From contig JBBSHS010000031.1 of NCBI GenBank assembly GCA_038232515.1, positions 1 to 26,908 of the forward strand: 26,908 nucleotides of DNA, written 5' to 3'. Source of the DNA: JBBSHS01 sp038232515. GTDB lineage: Bacteria; Actinomycetota; Acidimicrobiia; Acidimicrobiales; JAUJNH01. Shown piece after piece: positions 1 through 7,924 of this stretch (positions within the stretch are counted from its first letter, which is position 1; every line of letters begins with the position of its first letter). Both the position numbers and the translations under genes were made by a program. Under the pieces are notes generated by a model. It had not been told where the DNA came from and ran no database searches. It saw only the letters and a list, made by a program, of their open reading frames with translations.

Positions 1-41
1 AGGCCCGCCCCCCCGCCCCCCGAGCCCCCCGCCGGGTGTGG

Positions 42-139
42 CGCTCGCTTCGCTCGCCATTCTTCTGGTCGCCGTCGGCAAGCCGGCGGCGAACCTGTGG
101 GGGGCAAGCCCCCCACGCCCCCCGGCCGGCTTCGCCGGC
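42..139. repeat. Cluster of GC hairpins (REP-like) at the left edge
   Basis: Three stem-loops follow one another. 71-90 has 9-bp arms around an AA loop, with one G-T wobble. 97-116 is a perfect 9-bp inverted repeat (GTGGGGGGC, AA, GCCCCCCAC). 125-139 is GCCGGC-TTC-GCCGGC. Before them CGCTCGC occurs twice (42-48 and 51-57). No T-run follows, so these are not classical intrinsic terminators. The CCCCCCACGCCCCCC motif near 109-123 recurs inverted at the right end of the window. This looks like a dispersed palindromic element; any function is unknown. Confidence 0.6.
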
Positions 140-189
140 GACACGTCAAGAGACGGACATCGGTCGGTCCCTTGCCATGAAGGCATGAG

Positions 190-1230
190 ATGAGTCTGGG
201 CGGGGCGGGGGGCGGGGTGTTGGCGGCTTGGCGGGGGAACGACGTGAGTATGGGGGAGGTTCTGGGGCAGCTCGATGGGCTGCGCCGGGCGGGACAGCGG
301 TCGCTGGCCAACAGGACGTCGGTCGTGACCTTGGTGGTGGCCGCCCGCAGCGAGACAGAGGCCACCGCCGCGGTGGAGGTGGTCCACGACTTCGGTGGCC
401 GCCATCCGGCCCGGTGCGTGGTGGTGCGGGCCGCTCCCTCCGAAGTGCCGGCCGGCATCGACGCCCGGGTGGCACTGCTCCAAGGCTGCTCCGGCGACCA
501 CCCCGTTTGGTTCGAGGACATCCGGCTGACGGTGCGGGGCGCAGCCGCCCTGCACCTGGCCGAGTTGGTCGAGCCCCTCGTCCTTTCGGACCTGCCCGTG
601 GCCGCCTGGTTCCCCAGTCGAGCTCCGACGCCACAGGACTCCCTGGTGGGGGCGGCCGACGCCGTCGTCATCGACAGCAAGTACGCCATAGAGGAGAACA
701 CCAGCAGCGACGACGACCCGATCAGGCCCGTGCCGAGGGCCGGTGACCTCGCCGCCGTGGCTGCGCTGTTCGACCGGCAGGCAGTCGTCGACCTGGCGTG
801 GATCCGCCTGCGCCCATGGCGGGAGCTGACGGCGGCTCTGTTCGACGGACCTGACTACCGACCCTTCGCCGCTGGCGTCCGCTCCGCCAAGGTGGCGGGT
901 AAGGCCGGGGCCCGGCTGCTGCTCGGCGGTTGGCTCACATCCAGGCTGAAGCTGCCATCGCCCCGGCTCCACCTCATCCCGGCCCGCCATGCCTCGCTGC
1001 GACTGGTGGCCGAGCACGGCGGCCGCCAGGGGACGTTCGTGGTCGAACGGGTGGCGGGAGAGCGCCTGGTGCGTGCCAGCGCGGCCATCGACGACGGCCC
1101 CTGCCACACCGAGGTCCTGGCCCTGCCGGAGGCGGACCTTTCCTGGTCGCTGACCCACGGGCTCGCCCATCTCAGGCGCGACCAGGTCTACGAGGACGCC
1201 GTGGAGGCGGCCCTGGCCCTCTCGTCCTGA
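190..1230 (+). CDS. opcA: Glucose-6-phosphate dehydrogenase assembly protein OpcA
   Basis: Cytosolic factor that in actinobacteria and cyanobacteria promotes oligomerisation and activity of glucose-6-phosphate dehydrogenase (Zwf), the entry step of the oxidative pentose phosphate pathway. The 346-residue protein has the family layout: a start resembling W-x-G-x-D-V-x-x-x-E-V (residues 14-24), the segment TSVVTLVVAA, an HPARCVVVRA strand around residue 75, and the hallmark LVEPLVLSDLPVAAWFP near residues 125-140. The ATG at 190 is preceded by AAGG about 7 nt upstream. A later in-frame GTG (244) would remove the conserved N-terminal W-G-D-V segment, so 190 is preferred. pgl follows after about 40 bp, as in the common zwf-opcA-pgl cluster. 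The region where zwf would lie is beyond the left edge. Confidence 0.9.
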   Translation: MSLGGAGGGVLAAWRGNDVSMGEVLGQLDGLRRAGQRSLANRTSVVTLVVAARSETEATAAVEVVHDFGGRHPARCVVVRAAPSEVPAGIDARVALLQGCSGDHPVWFEDIRLTVRGAAALHLAELVEPLVLSDLPVAAWFPSRAPTPQDSLVGAADAVVIDSKYAIEENTSSDDDPIRPVPRAGDLAAVAALFDRQAVVDLAWIRLRPWRELTAALFDGPDYRPFAAGVRSAKVAGKAGARLLLGGWLTSRLKLPSPRLHLIPARHASLRLVAEHGGRQGTFVVERVAGERLVRASAAIDDGPCHTEVLALPEADLSWSLTHGLAHLRRDQVYEDAVEAALALSS

Positions 1231-1256
1231 CCCGGGTTGGCCTCGCTCGGTCTGGC

Positions 1257-1262
1257 TAATGT
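1257..1262 (+). promoter_or_regulatory. Leaderless -10 box for pgl
   Basis: TAATGT ends 8 nt before the ATG at 1271, the spacing expected for a transcript starting at or next to the start codon. The alternative in-frame ATG at 1259 lies inside this box, which argues for translation from 1271. No -35 hexamer is obvious. Confidence 0.4.
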
Positions 1263-1270
1263 GCCCGCCC

Positions 1271-1939
1271 ATGGTTCCCGGCGAGCTGGTGGTGGTCGAC
1301 GACGTGGCCGGGGCGTTCGCCGACCACGTCATCGCCGCGTTCACGGGGCGGAACGACGAATATTTCACGATGGCGCTGTCGGGTGGTGATACGGCTCGGC
1401 GCTGCTACGAGCGGCTGGCCGATCGGGGGGCTGAGTCCATCGACTGGTGGGCCGTCGACATCTACTGGGGCGACGAGCGTTGCGTGCCGCCCTCGTCACC
1501 TGACTCGAACGAGCGACTGGCGCGCGAGGCGCTGCTGGAGCGGGTTGGGGCAGCCCACGAGGTTCACCCGATGCGGTGCGAGGAGGGCGTGGACCCCTAC
1601 CAGCTCCGCATCGGCGAGTTGGGCAGGATCGACGTCGTCCACCTCGGGCTCGGCCCCGACGGGCACACTGCGTCGCTGTTCCCGCAGTCCCCGGCGCTGC
1701 ATGCCGAAGTGGGACGCCTGGTCGTGTTCAACGAGGACCCGCTCGGCCACAATCCGCTCCGGCGCATGACCTTCACGTTCGCCGCCATCGCCCGCGCCCG
1801 CCTTGTGCTCGTCACCGTCGAGGGCAAGGAGAAGCGGGCCGCCCTGCGAGCCATAGACGACGGCGCCGACCTTCCCGCCGCCCACATCAGCGCCGAACGT
1901 ATCGTCTGGCTGGTGGACCCCGCCGCCGCACCCCGCTGA
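1271..1939 (+). CDS. pgl: 6-phosphogluconolactonase
   Basis: Hydrolyses 6-phosphoglucono-1,5-lactone to 6-phosphogluconate, step 2 of the oxidative pentose phosphate pathway. The 222-residue product carries the glucosamine-6-phosphate isomerase/6-PGL fold signatures: MALSGGDTARRCYERLA near residue 34, YWGDERCVPPSSPDSN near residue 65, and HLGLGPDGHTASLFP near residue 126, with the catalytic-site GPDGH. Length is close to the usual 230-250. ATG 1271 is chosen over the in-frame ATG at 1259 because a TANNNT box overlaps 1259. It lies directly behind opcA in the same direction and could be transcribed both with opcA and from its own promoter. In organisms with F420-dependent G6P dehydrogenase the same lactone is also produced with F420 as oxidant, and an FO synthase gene follows here. 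Confidence 0.9.
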   Translation: MVPGELVVVDDVAGAFADHVIAAFTGRNDEYFTMALSGGDTARRCYERLADRGAESIDWWAVDIYWGDERCVPPSSPDSNERLAREALLERVGAAHEVHPMRCEEGVDPYQLRIGELGRIDVVHLGLGPDGHTASLFPQSPALHAEVGRLVVFNEDPLGHNPLRRMTFTFAAIARARLVLVTVEGKEKRAALRAIDDGADLPAAHISAERIVWLVDPAAAPR

Positions 1940-2058
1940 TCCGGGCCGCCGTCCATCGGTCGGTGGTGTCGGAGGTTGGGGTTAGGCGCTTGGCGCGTAG
2001 GACCCGACACGATTGAGTCAAGCTCCATGCGGCCGTCGACAGGGCCAAATGAGGCCGT

Positions 2059-2094
2059 TTCGAGTTTGTCGAACTGACGGCGTAGCGGTATGCG
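2059..2094 (+). promoter_or_regulatory. Possible promoter/operator upstream of fbiC
   Basis: TTGTCG at 2066-2071 and TATGCG at 2089-2094 are separated by 17 nt, a sigma-70-like spacing with only partial consensus matches. The -35-like hexamer overlaps a 5-bp dyad (TTCGA at 2059-2063, TCGAA at 2069-2073) that could be an operator. The stretch is locally less GC-rich than its surroundings. Weak evidence only. Confidence 0.25.
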
Positions 2095-2211
2095 ATGGCC
2101 GGGGCGGGTTCGAGGGTGACAGCCGGCCCACGAACGCAGGGCGACTGCGCTTAGCTTAGCGTGCGGGTGAAGAACATCGCCGCTCGTAGGACCTTAGCTT
2201 CGGATGACCTG

Positions 2212-2240
2212 CTCGTCGGGCGGGGGCGAAGCCCCGGTAG
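2212..2240 (-). repeat. REP-like inverted element, copy A
   Basis: A 29-bp element with a GGGGC-GAA-GCCCC hairpin core at 2223-2235. Its reverse complement matches 20725-20753 at 28 of 29 positions (single C/A difference). It sits about 30 bp before the fbiC start codon, inside the apparent upstream extension of that reading frame. Confidence 0.7.
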
Positions 2241-2268
2241 CGTTTGGCCCGACCACCTGAGGGAGGAC

Positions 2269-4602
2269 ATGCCCGTGCGCACCGACCCCGATGGTCTGCT
2301 GGCCCTGTCCACGACCGAGCTGCTGGAACGGGCGGCGGCCGTGAGGGACGGGGCCACCGGTACCAGGGTGACCTTCTCACCCAAGGTCTTCATCCCTCTC
2401 ACCGAGTTGTGCCAGGACCGCTGCGGGTACTGCACCTTCGCCAAGGCACCGGCCCGCATGGCCGCGCCGTACCTCTCACCCGACCAGGTGGTGGACATCG
2501 CCCGGGCCGGGGCCGGGGCCGGCTGCCATGAGGCGCTGTTCACCCTGGGCGAGCGCCCCGAGCTGCGCTATCCGGCGGCCAAAGCGTGGCTGGACGAGCA
2601 CGGCTACGGGTCCACCATCGAGTACCTGGCCGCCATGTGCGCCCTCGTGCGGGACCAGACGGGCTTACTGCCCCACGCCAATGCCGGGGCCCTGAGCGAG
2701 GACGAGTTGGCCCGGCTCCGCCCGGTCAGCGCCTCGCAGGGGATGATGGTCGAGTCCCTGCGCCCCGATCTGGCCTGCCATCGGGGCTCACCCGACAAGG
2801 CGCCCGAGCGCCGACTGGCCACCCTCGACGCAGCCGGCCGGCTGGCCATCCCGTTCACCACCGGCATCCTGGTGGGAATGGGCGAGCACGAGGCCGACAG
2901 GCTGGCCGCCCTCCTGGCCATCGCCGAGCTGGCGGTCAGGTACGGGCACGTGCAGGAGGTGATAGTCCAGAACTTCCTACCCAAGCCGGGCACGGCCATG
3001 CGCTCGTGGCCGGCGGCCGACGGTGACGCCCACCTCAGGGCGGTGGCGCTCGCCCGGCTGGTGCTGCCGACATCCGTCCACCTCCAGGCCCCACCGAATC
3101 TGTCCGACGAGTTCGGCGTGCTCCTCGCCGCCGGGATCGACGACTGGGGCGGGGTGTCCGCCGTCACCATTGACCACGTCAACCCCGAACGGCCGTGGCC
3201 CGACCTGTACCGTCTTCGTGCTGTCACCGAGCAGCACGGCTTCACCCTCGCCCCCCGGCTCACCGCCTATCCCGAGTATGTGCTCGCCCCGGACCGGTGG
3301 CTCGACCCGGCCATGCGCTTCGCCGCCCTCGACCGCTCCGATGCCGAAGGCCTGGCCCGCGACCACGCCTGGTCGAGCGGCGGCGACCTCGACCCACCCC
3401 GGCTGCTGCCGGCCGGGGCCCGGGCCGGGGCCGGCAGCCCGGTGGCCGAGGTGCTGGCCGGCGTGCTCATGGGCCAGGAGGTGGCCCCCGACGAGATCGT
3501 CACTCTTTTCGGGGCCCGCGGCCCCGAGGTGGCGGCCGTGGCCCAGGTGGCCGACGGTTTGCGGCGCCACATCGTCGGCAAGGCCGTCACCTGGGTGGCC
3601 AACCGCAACATCAACTACACCAACGTGTGCACCTTCAAGTGCCGCTTCTGCGCCTTTTCGAAGGGACCGCTGTCGCTGAACCTGCGGGGTGCGCCGTACC
3701 TGCTGGAGCTGGGGGACATCACGGACCGGGTGGCCGAGGCGGAATCGAAGGGCGCTACCGAGGTGTGCCTGCAGGGCGGCATCCACCCCAGCTTCGACGG
3801 CGACTACTACCTCGAGGTCATCAGGGCCGTGAGAGCGGCGTCGCCCTCCATCCACATCCACGGCTTCACCGCCCTCGAGGTGACCGAAGGAGCCAAGCGC
3901 CTGGGCGAGCCCCTGGCCCACTACCTGCGCCGTCTGATGGACGCCGGCCTCAAGACCCTCCCGGGCACCGCCGCCGAGATCCTGGACGACGACATCCGCG
4001 CCATCCTGTGCCCCGACAAGGTCGACACCCAGGAGTGGCTCGACGCCCACCGCACCGCCCACGGCGTCGGTCTTCGCTCCAACATCACCATCATGTACGG
4101 GTCGGTCGAGCAGCCCGTGCACTGGGCCAACCACATCGTGCGAACCAGGGACCTGCAACGGGAGACGGGCGGCTTCACCGAGTTCGTACCCCTGCCTTTC
4201 GTGCACATGGCCGCGCCCATCTACCTCCAACGCAGGTCGCGGCGGGGGCCGACGTTCCGAGAGTCGCTGCTCATGCACTCGGTGGCCCGCATCGCCTATG
4301 GCCAGCTGGTGCCGAACATCCAGGTGAGTTGGGTGAAGATGGGGCCCCAAGGCGTGACCCAGGCACTGTTGGGCGGGGCCAACGATCTGGGCGGCACGTT
4401 GATGAACGAGAACATCAGCCGGGCAGCAGGGGCCAGCCACGGCCAGGAGATGGACGAGGACGGCTTCCAGCACATGGTTGACGCCGCCAACGTGGCAGAC
4501 GGCGCCGGACGCCGCCTGGAACAGCGCACCACCCTGTATGCCCGGGTGGCCCCAGCCTTGAGCATGCATGAGGTGGGCTTCCCCCTCCCGGTCTCCCCCT
4601 GA
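2269..4602 (+). CDS. fbiC: FO synthase, fused CofG-CofH (7,8-didemethyl-8-hydroxy-5-deazariboflavin synthase)
   Basis: Makes FO, the deazaflavin chromophore of coenzyme F420, from tyrosine and 5-amino-6-ribitylaminouracil using two radical-SAM reactions. With start 2269 the protein is 777 residues, near the actinobacterial fusion length. The N-terminal CofG-like half has the 4Fe-4S motif CQDRCGYC (Cys48, Cys52, Cys55). The C-terminal CofH-like half has CTFKCRFC (Cys454, Cys458, Cys461) followed by AFSKG, then the CofH stretches GGIHPSFDGDYY and LRSNITIMYGSVE. Both clusters are intact, so both reactions should be possible. GGGAGG at 2261-2266 precedes both ATG 2269 (2 nt) and GTG 2275 (8 nt); either could be the true start. 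An upstream GTG at 2161 is unlikely because a dispersed repeat intervenes. Confidence 0.95.
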   Translation: MPVRTDPDGLLALSTTELLERAAAVRDGATGTRVTFSPKVFIPLTELCQDRCGYCTFAKAPARMAAPYLSPDQVVDIARAGAGAGCHEALFTLGERPELRYPAAKAWLDEHGYGSTIEYLAAMCALVRDQTGLLPHANAGALSEDELARLRPVSASQGMMVESLRPDLACHRGSPDKAPERRLATLDAAGRLAIPFTTGILVGMGEHEADRLAALLAIAELAVRYGHVQEVIVQNFLPKPGTAMRSWPAADGDAHLRAVALARLVLPTSVHLQAPPNLSDEFGVLLAAGIDDWGGVSAVTIDHVNPERPWPDLYRLRAVTEQHGFTLAPRLTAYPEYVLAPDRWLDPAMRFAALDRSDAEGLARDHAWSSGGDLDPPRLLPAGARAGAGSPVAEVLAGVLMGQEVAPDEIVTLFGARGPEVAAVAQVADGLRRHIVGKAVTWVANRNINYTNVCTFKCRFCAFSKGPLSLNLRGAPYLLELGDITDRVAEAESKGATEVCLQGGIHPSFDGDYYLEVIRAVRAASPSIHIHGFTALEVTEGAKRLGEPLAHYLRRLMDAGLKTLPGTAAEILDDDIRAILCPDKVDTQEWLDAHRTAHGVGLRSNITIMYGSVEQPVHWANHIVRTRDLQRETGGFTEFVPLPFVHMAAPIYLQRRSRRGPTFRESLLMHSVARIAYGQLVPNIQVSWVKMGPQGVTQALLGGANDLGGTLMNENISRAAGASHGQEMDEDGFQHMVDAANVADGAGRRLEQRTTLYARVAPALSMHEVGFPLPVSP

Positions 4603-4650
4603 CCCGATGGCCGTCGGCGGTCAGCCGGCGTGCCAGTCTGTGTCGCGCAC

Positions 4651-5763
4651 ATGCCTGACCGAACCCCGCGCTACCGCACCGGCGATCCCGAGCTGGACCA
4701 ACGCCTGGCCGAGCTGCTCGACGTCCTCGGCCCCCAGGCCAACCGCGATCAGCTCTTCGAGATCCTCGTGACCGTGGCTCGGCTGGCCGGAGACGGCGCC
4801 GACCGCCTCGACCTCAAGATCACCAACGCCGCGCTGAAGGAGATGCGTAGCGCCTTCGCCGTGTTCCGGCCGTTCCGGCGGGCCCTCAAGGTGACGATGT
4901 TCGGCTCGGCCCGCACGTCCCACGACGATCCCCTCTACGCCCAGGCCCGGAGCCTCGCCGCCGCCCTCGCCGCCCAGGATTGGATGGTCGTCACGGGCGC
5001 CGGTCCCGGCATCATGGAAGCGGGCATGGAGGGCGCCGGCCGGGAGGCCAGCATCGGGGTCAACATCCGCCTGCCGTTCGAGCAGGGCGCCAACGACATC
5101 ATCGGGTCCGACGCCAAGTTGGTCGAGATGAAGTACTTCTTCACCCGCAAGCTGATGCTCGTCAAAGAGTCGGACGGCTACGCCGTTCTCCCAGGCGGGT
5201 TCGGCACGCTCGACGAGGCGTTCGAGCTCTTCACCCTCCTCCAGACGGGCAAGGCCGAGCCGGCTCCGGTGGTGCTGCTCGACGTTCCCGGAGGCCGCTA
5301 CTGGCACGAGTGGGAGAGGTTCCTGCGCTGCGAAGTGGCCAGCCGCGGCCTCATCGGTGAGGACGACTTCTCGCTGTTCCGCATCACCGACGATGTGGCC
5401 GAGGCGACCGCCGAGCTCCTCGGCTTCTACCGCAACTTCATATCGATGCGATACGTGGGGGCCCGGTTGGTCCTGCGGCTGCGGGCCCGGCCCACCGACG
5501 ACGAGCTGGCCGACCTGGCCCACCGCTTTGCCGACATCTGCACCTCCGGCTTGGAGGAGGTGGGCCCGTCCCCCGGCGAGATCTCCGCCCAGGAGCTGCT
5601 GGACTACCCGAGGATCGCATTGGCCTTCGACCGGCTGCAGCACGGACGGCTGCGCCAGCTGATCGACGCCCTGAACAACCTGGGGTCGGCGCCGGCGCTC
5701 CAGGCCGCCCATCCCCACAGCGCCGAGCTGTCGGCCGAGTTCGACGCCGAGACCGGCGGTTGA
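4651..5763 (+). CDS. LOG-family protein (TIGR00730/lysine decarboxylase-like fold) with long flanks
   Basis: The LOG family includes phosphoribohydrolases that release bases from nucleoside 5'-monophosphates (cytokinin-activating enzymes in plants). The central Rossmann-like domain spans about residues 78-265: VTMFGSARTS, VVTGAGPGIMEAGMEGA (residues 113-129) and PGGFGTLDEAFE (181-192), the nucleotide-binding and catalytic signature. At 370 residues it is about twice a minimal LOG protein. The N-terminal 75 residues are helical, and the last 100 have an unusual LVLRLRARPTDDELADLAHRFADI segment. ATG 4651 is preferred to GTG 4630, though neither has a strong ribosome-binding site. It starts 48 bp after fbiC and could be co-transcribed. 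The substrate is unknown. Confidence 0.8.
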   Translation: MPDRTPRYRTGDPELDQRLAELLDVLGPQANRDQLFEILVTVARLAGDGADRLDLKITNAALKEMRSAFAVFRPFRRALKVTMFGSARTSHDDPLYAQARSLAAALAAQDWMVVTGAGPGIMEAGMEGAGREASIGVNIRLPFEQGANDIIGSDAKLVEMKYFFTRKLMLVKESDGYAVLPGGFGTLDEAFELFTLLQTGKAEPAPVVLLDVPGGRYWHEWERFLRCEVASRGLIGEDDFSLFRITDDVAEATAELLGFYRNFISMRYVGARLVLRLRARPTDDELADLAHRFADICTSGLEEVGPSPGEISAQELLDYPRIALAFDRLQHGRLRQLIDALNNLGSAPALQAAHPHSAELSAEFDAETGG

Positions 5764-5805
5764 CCGGCCCCGCTGTGCCTGTCCGGGATGGCCGGCCCGA
5801 GGGCA

Positions 5806-6813
5806 TCACAGCTCGAGGCGCAGGTCGCTGACGCCGGCGACATCCCCGTCACCCACCAGCGCGGCCCGGGCCCCGACCCGGCCCGCGACCTCCAGGTCAA
5901 GGAAGTCCACCACCTCGCGTTCCACCACCGGTCGCCATCGGTTCGCTTCGGCGACGGGAGCCAGGTGACCGGCGCCCAGCAGGCGCAGGTAGGCGCGGGG
6001 AGGCCTCGCCGTGGCGTAGAGCTTGTCCCCCTCGGCCGGGGGGTTGACGGTGTCGGCGTCACCCTGGGCTACCAGCAACGGCACGGTACGGCCGAGCGGG
6101 GCGCCGTTGTCGATGGGGCTTCCGGCGAGGGCCACCACGGCTCGCAGGCGCTGGTCGGCAGGGCCGTCGAAGCCCGTGCCGAGCGCCGTCTCGGCGCCAT
6201 CGGAGTGGCCCACCACCGCCACGCGGTCCGGATTGACCCTTCCGCCCAGGAGTCCGTCGAGCCGGGCGCTGCGCCGCTCCACCTCCGCCATCACCGCCCG
6301 GACGTCGCCCGGTTGCTGCTGTAGGTCGTCCTCGTCCAGCAGCGGCCCGGCAGCGCTGTTGGTGAGGGGGAACACGGGTGCCGCCACCACGTAGCCAGCG
6401 GCGGCGATGGTGTCGACCAGATGGGCGTAGGTGGCGGGCCCGACGTTGTAACCGTGGGCGAACACCACCAACGGCCAGGGGCCGCCCGTGGTGGGCCGGA
6501 CGATGGTCGTCGGCAGGGTCCGCACCGCGCTCACCGGCCGGCCCCGGCTGACGGTCGGCCGGGAGGCGTCGACGACCGTCACCGTGCCCGACATCGTCGA
6601 CAACGGCCCCCGGAGCGCCGGAAGGGCGGCCACGACCGGAGCCGGAGCCGGAGCCGTTCCGCCCACCGCCGGGTGCGGTGCTGCTGCGCCGGGCACGACC
6701 GTCGGCCGCCCGGGCGGGGCGGCGCCGGCCGGACGACCCGGCGGACGCCCGGGTGTGCATGCCGCCAGCACCGCGACGGCGCCGGCGACCGAGAGCCAAC
6801 TCCGAAGTGGCAC
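5806..6813 (-). CDS. Secreted lipoprotein alpha/beta hydrolase
   Basis: 335 residues, GTG start. The N-terminus is a lipoprotein signal with the lipobox VLAAC, acylated Cys19. A Pro/Ala-rich linker of about 45 residues leads to an alpha/beta-hydrolase domain from about residue 70. The oxyanion region is VVFAHGYN, the nucleophile elbow GHSDG (Ser204), the probable acid Asp254 in QGDADTVNP, and the catalytic His283 in GAGHLAP. The arrangement resembles platelet-activating-factor acetylhydrolase or cutinase-like esterases, acting outside the membrane on an ester not identifiable here. Asp rather than Gly/Ala/Gln follows the nucleophile Ser, as in several of these lipases. It follows the RibD-type gene by 36 bp on the same strand and converges on the LOG gene (42 bp gap). 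Confidence 0.8.
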   Translation of the reverse strand: MPLRSWLSVAGAVAVLAACTPGRPPGRPAGAAPPGRPTVVPGAAAPHPAVGGTAPAPAPVVAALPALRGPLSTMSGTVTVVDASRPTVSRGRPVSAVRTLPTTIVRPTTGGPWPLVVFAHGYNVGPATYAHLVDTIAAAGYVVAAPVFPLTNSAAGPLLDEDDLQQQPGDVRAVMAEVERRSARLDGLLGGRVNPDRVAVVGHSDGAETALGTGFDGPADQRLRAVVALAGSPIDNGAPLGRTVPLLVAQGDADTVNPPAEGDKLYATARPPRAYLRLLGAGHLAPVAEANRWRPVVEREVVDFLDLEVAGRVGARAALVGDGDVAGVSDLRLEL

Positions 6814-6849
6814 CGTCAGACCATGCCCGAAGTCACCGCCTCGGCCCCG

Positions 6850-7575
6850 TCAGGCCGTGCCGGCATAGCGCAGGAAGAGAAAACCGTCGTCCTCCAGCAC
6901 GTGCAGGAGGGTCATCCGGGCGGCAACGCAGGAAATGGAGCCGCCCACGATGCGGCTGCCGCCGGCGCCGGCCATCATGGGTGACACCGTCAGGCACAGC
7001 TCGTCCAACTGGCCGGCCGCCACCAGGCCGCCGAGCAGGGTGGGCCCACCCTCGCACAGCACCCGTGTCAGCCCCAGGTCGACGAGGGCGGCCACGGCGA
7101 GGGCCGGGTCGACCAACCCCTCACCGGCCACGATGACGTCGGCCACGTCGGCCAGAGCCGCCCGGCGTGCGGCGGGCGCCGTGGCCACCGTGAGCACGAT
7201 GGGGCGGACCACCGCCTCGGTGAAGAAGGCGGAGCTCTCGTCGAGGTGGAGCGACCCGGAGACCACGGCGATGGGCGGGACGGGCGCCAGTCCCAGTGCG
7301 CTCCGCCGCCGTTGACCCTCCGCCGAAGGCCGGGCTGGCCCGTACCTTTCGGTGCGCACGGTCCCGGCGCCCACCAGCACGGCGTCGCAGTGGCAGCGCA
7401 GGCGGGCGAACAACGACTTGTCGGCGGGTGAGGACAGGCCCGCCGACCGGCCGTCGGCCACCGCTGAGCCGTCGATGCTGCACACGAAGTTGGCCCGCAC
7501 GTGGGGACGGCCGGGCATGGCGTAAGCCTCGTCCAGGTCGACGACGGCAGAGGGGTCCGGCATCAGGCGGCGCAT
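6850..7575 (-). CDS. RibD C-terminal-domain reductase (pyrimidine reductase family)
   Basis: 241-residue stand-alone reductase of the RibD-C/dihydrofolate-reductase-like fold, without the N-terminal deaminase domain of bifunctional RibD. Visible motifs are VRANFVCSIDGSAV (residues 27-40), the NADPH-side DAVLVGAGTVRTERYGP (64-80), and the signature CEGGPTLLGGL (174-184). Family members reduce 5-amino-6-(5-phosphoribosylamino)uracil in riboflavin synthesis. The mycobacterial relative Rv2671 can also act as a substitute dihydrofolate reductase, so the substrate is not certain. If it acts in the riboflavin route it feeds the same aminouracil pool used by FbiC at 2269. ATG 7575 has GGAG 5 nt upstream. 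It is the middle gene of a three-gene minus-strand group. Confidence 0.85.
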   Translation of the reverse strand: MRRLMPDPSAVVDLDEAYAMPGRPHVRANFVCSIDGSAVADGRSAGLSSPADKSLFARLRCHCDAVLVGAGTVRTERYGPARPSAEGQRRRSALGLAPVPPIAVVSGSLHLDESSAFFTEAVVRPIVLTVATAPAARRAALADVADVIVAGEGLVDPALAVAALVDLGLTRVLCEGGPTLLGGLVAAGQLDELCLTVSPMMAGAGGSRIVGGSISCVAARMTLLHVLEDDGFLFLRYAGTA

Positions 7576-7621
7576 CGTGGCTCCAGTGGTAGCACCGACC
7601 CGACCGGCCCGCGGCCGCGTG

Positions 7622-7816
7622 TCAGCCGGGTTCTGTCCCGGACAGGATGGCGGCCGCCTTCTCGACCGCCCGGCGGGCTCGGCTGAGCCGTCGCTCCTCG
7701 TCGGGCCGTGCCGTCTCGCCCGCTTCGACCGCGTCGCGCAGCACGGCGATGGCCCGCTCGGCCAGTTCCTCGGCTATCGCCTCCAGGCGGCCCACCAGGT
7801 GGCTGTCGTCGCTCAC
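7622..7816 (-). CDS. Small charged helical protein, uncharacterised
   Basis: 64 residues from GTG 7816. The reading frame stays open further upstream, but that part has the low-quality composition of an antisense shadow of the FKBP gene. The segment from the GTG is strongly amphipathic: LVGRLEAIAEELAERAIAVLRDAV, then ARPDEERRLSRARRAVEKAAAIL, two likely helices forming a hairpin or coiled coil. No Cys and no signal peptide. It precedes the RibD-type gene by 46 bp on the same strand and diverges from FKBP across 108 bp. Function unknown; reading frame moderately supported by composition and position. Confidence 0.55.
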   Translation of the reverse strand: MSDDSHLVGRLEAIAEELAERAIAVLRDAVEAGETARPDEERRLSRARRAVEKAAAILSGTEPG

Positions 7817-7911
7817 GGCCCCATTGTCGTCCTCCGCCGACCCGGCCGGGGCCCGGGCCGGCTTCCCCGCACGGCCGGCGACGGGGGGCTGGAGCCTTCG
7901 GGACCGACCTG

Positions 7912-7917
7912 TAGGGT
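7912..7917 (+). promoter_or_regulatory. Leaderless -10 box for FKBP gene
   Basis: TAGGGT followed by 7 nt and then ATG 7925. This fits transcription starting at the start codon. No Shine-Dalgarno sequence lies in the 7 nt between. Confidence 0.45.
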
Positions 7918-7924
7918 CGGCGTG

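Larger units (their letters stand above)
1940..2268. other. Gene-free gap between pgl and fbiC
   Basis: 329 bp without a credible gene. It holds the sequence TAGGCGC-TTGGCGC-GTAGGAC near 1984, which resembles a decayed version of the heptamer tandem repeat at 20757. A short dyad TTCGA-N5-TCGAA lies at 2059-2073. CTTAGCTTAGC lies just before 2161, and a REP-like hairpin element at 2212-2240. The open frame extends upstream from fbiC to a GTG at 2161, but the repeat lies inside that extension and the extra residues look unlike FbiC. I therefore treat it as untranslated leader or promoter DNA. No tRNA, T-box or recognisable riboswitch was seen. Confidence 0.6.

Noticed and set aside
97..116. Perfect hairpin as a rho-independent terminator
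   Set aside because: No T-tract follows on either strand, and the hairpin belongs to a repeat-like cluster, so a terminator call is not justified.
2101..2160. tRNA-like T-loop (GGGTTCGAG) in the pgl-fbiC gap
   Set aside because: No acceptor, D or anticodon stem of tRNA shape could be built around it.
2161..2268. Upstream GTG extension of fbiC
   Set aside because: The 36 extra residues contain a dispersed hairpin repeat and look unlike FbiC N-termini; GGGAGG just before 2269/2275 supports the later start.
2977..4569. 530-residue open frame antisense to fbiC, plus a 428-residue frame at 3195-4481
   Set aside because: Both lie opposite or out of frame with a gene that has unmistakable radical-SAM motifs throughout. 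The translations are rich in His/Gly/Arg/Val with no recognisable motif, as expected for shadow frames in GC-rich DNA.
4621..5718. 365-residue antisense frame over the LOG-family gene
   Set aside because: The LOG signature motifs are on the plus strand; the antisense product has shadow-type composition.
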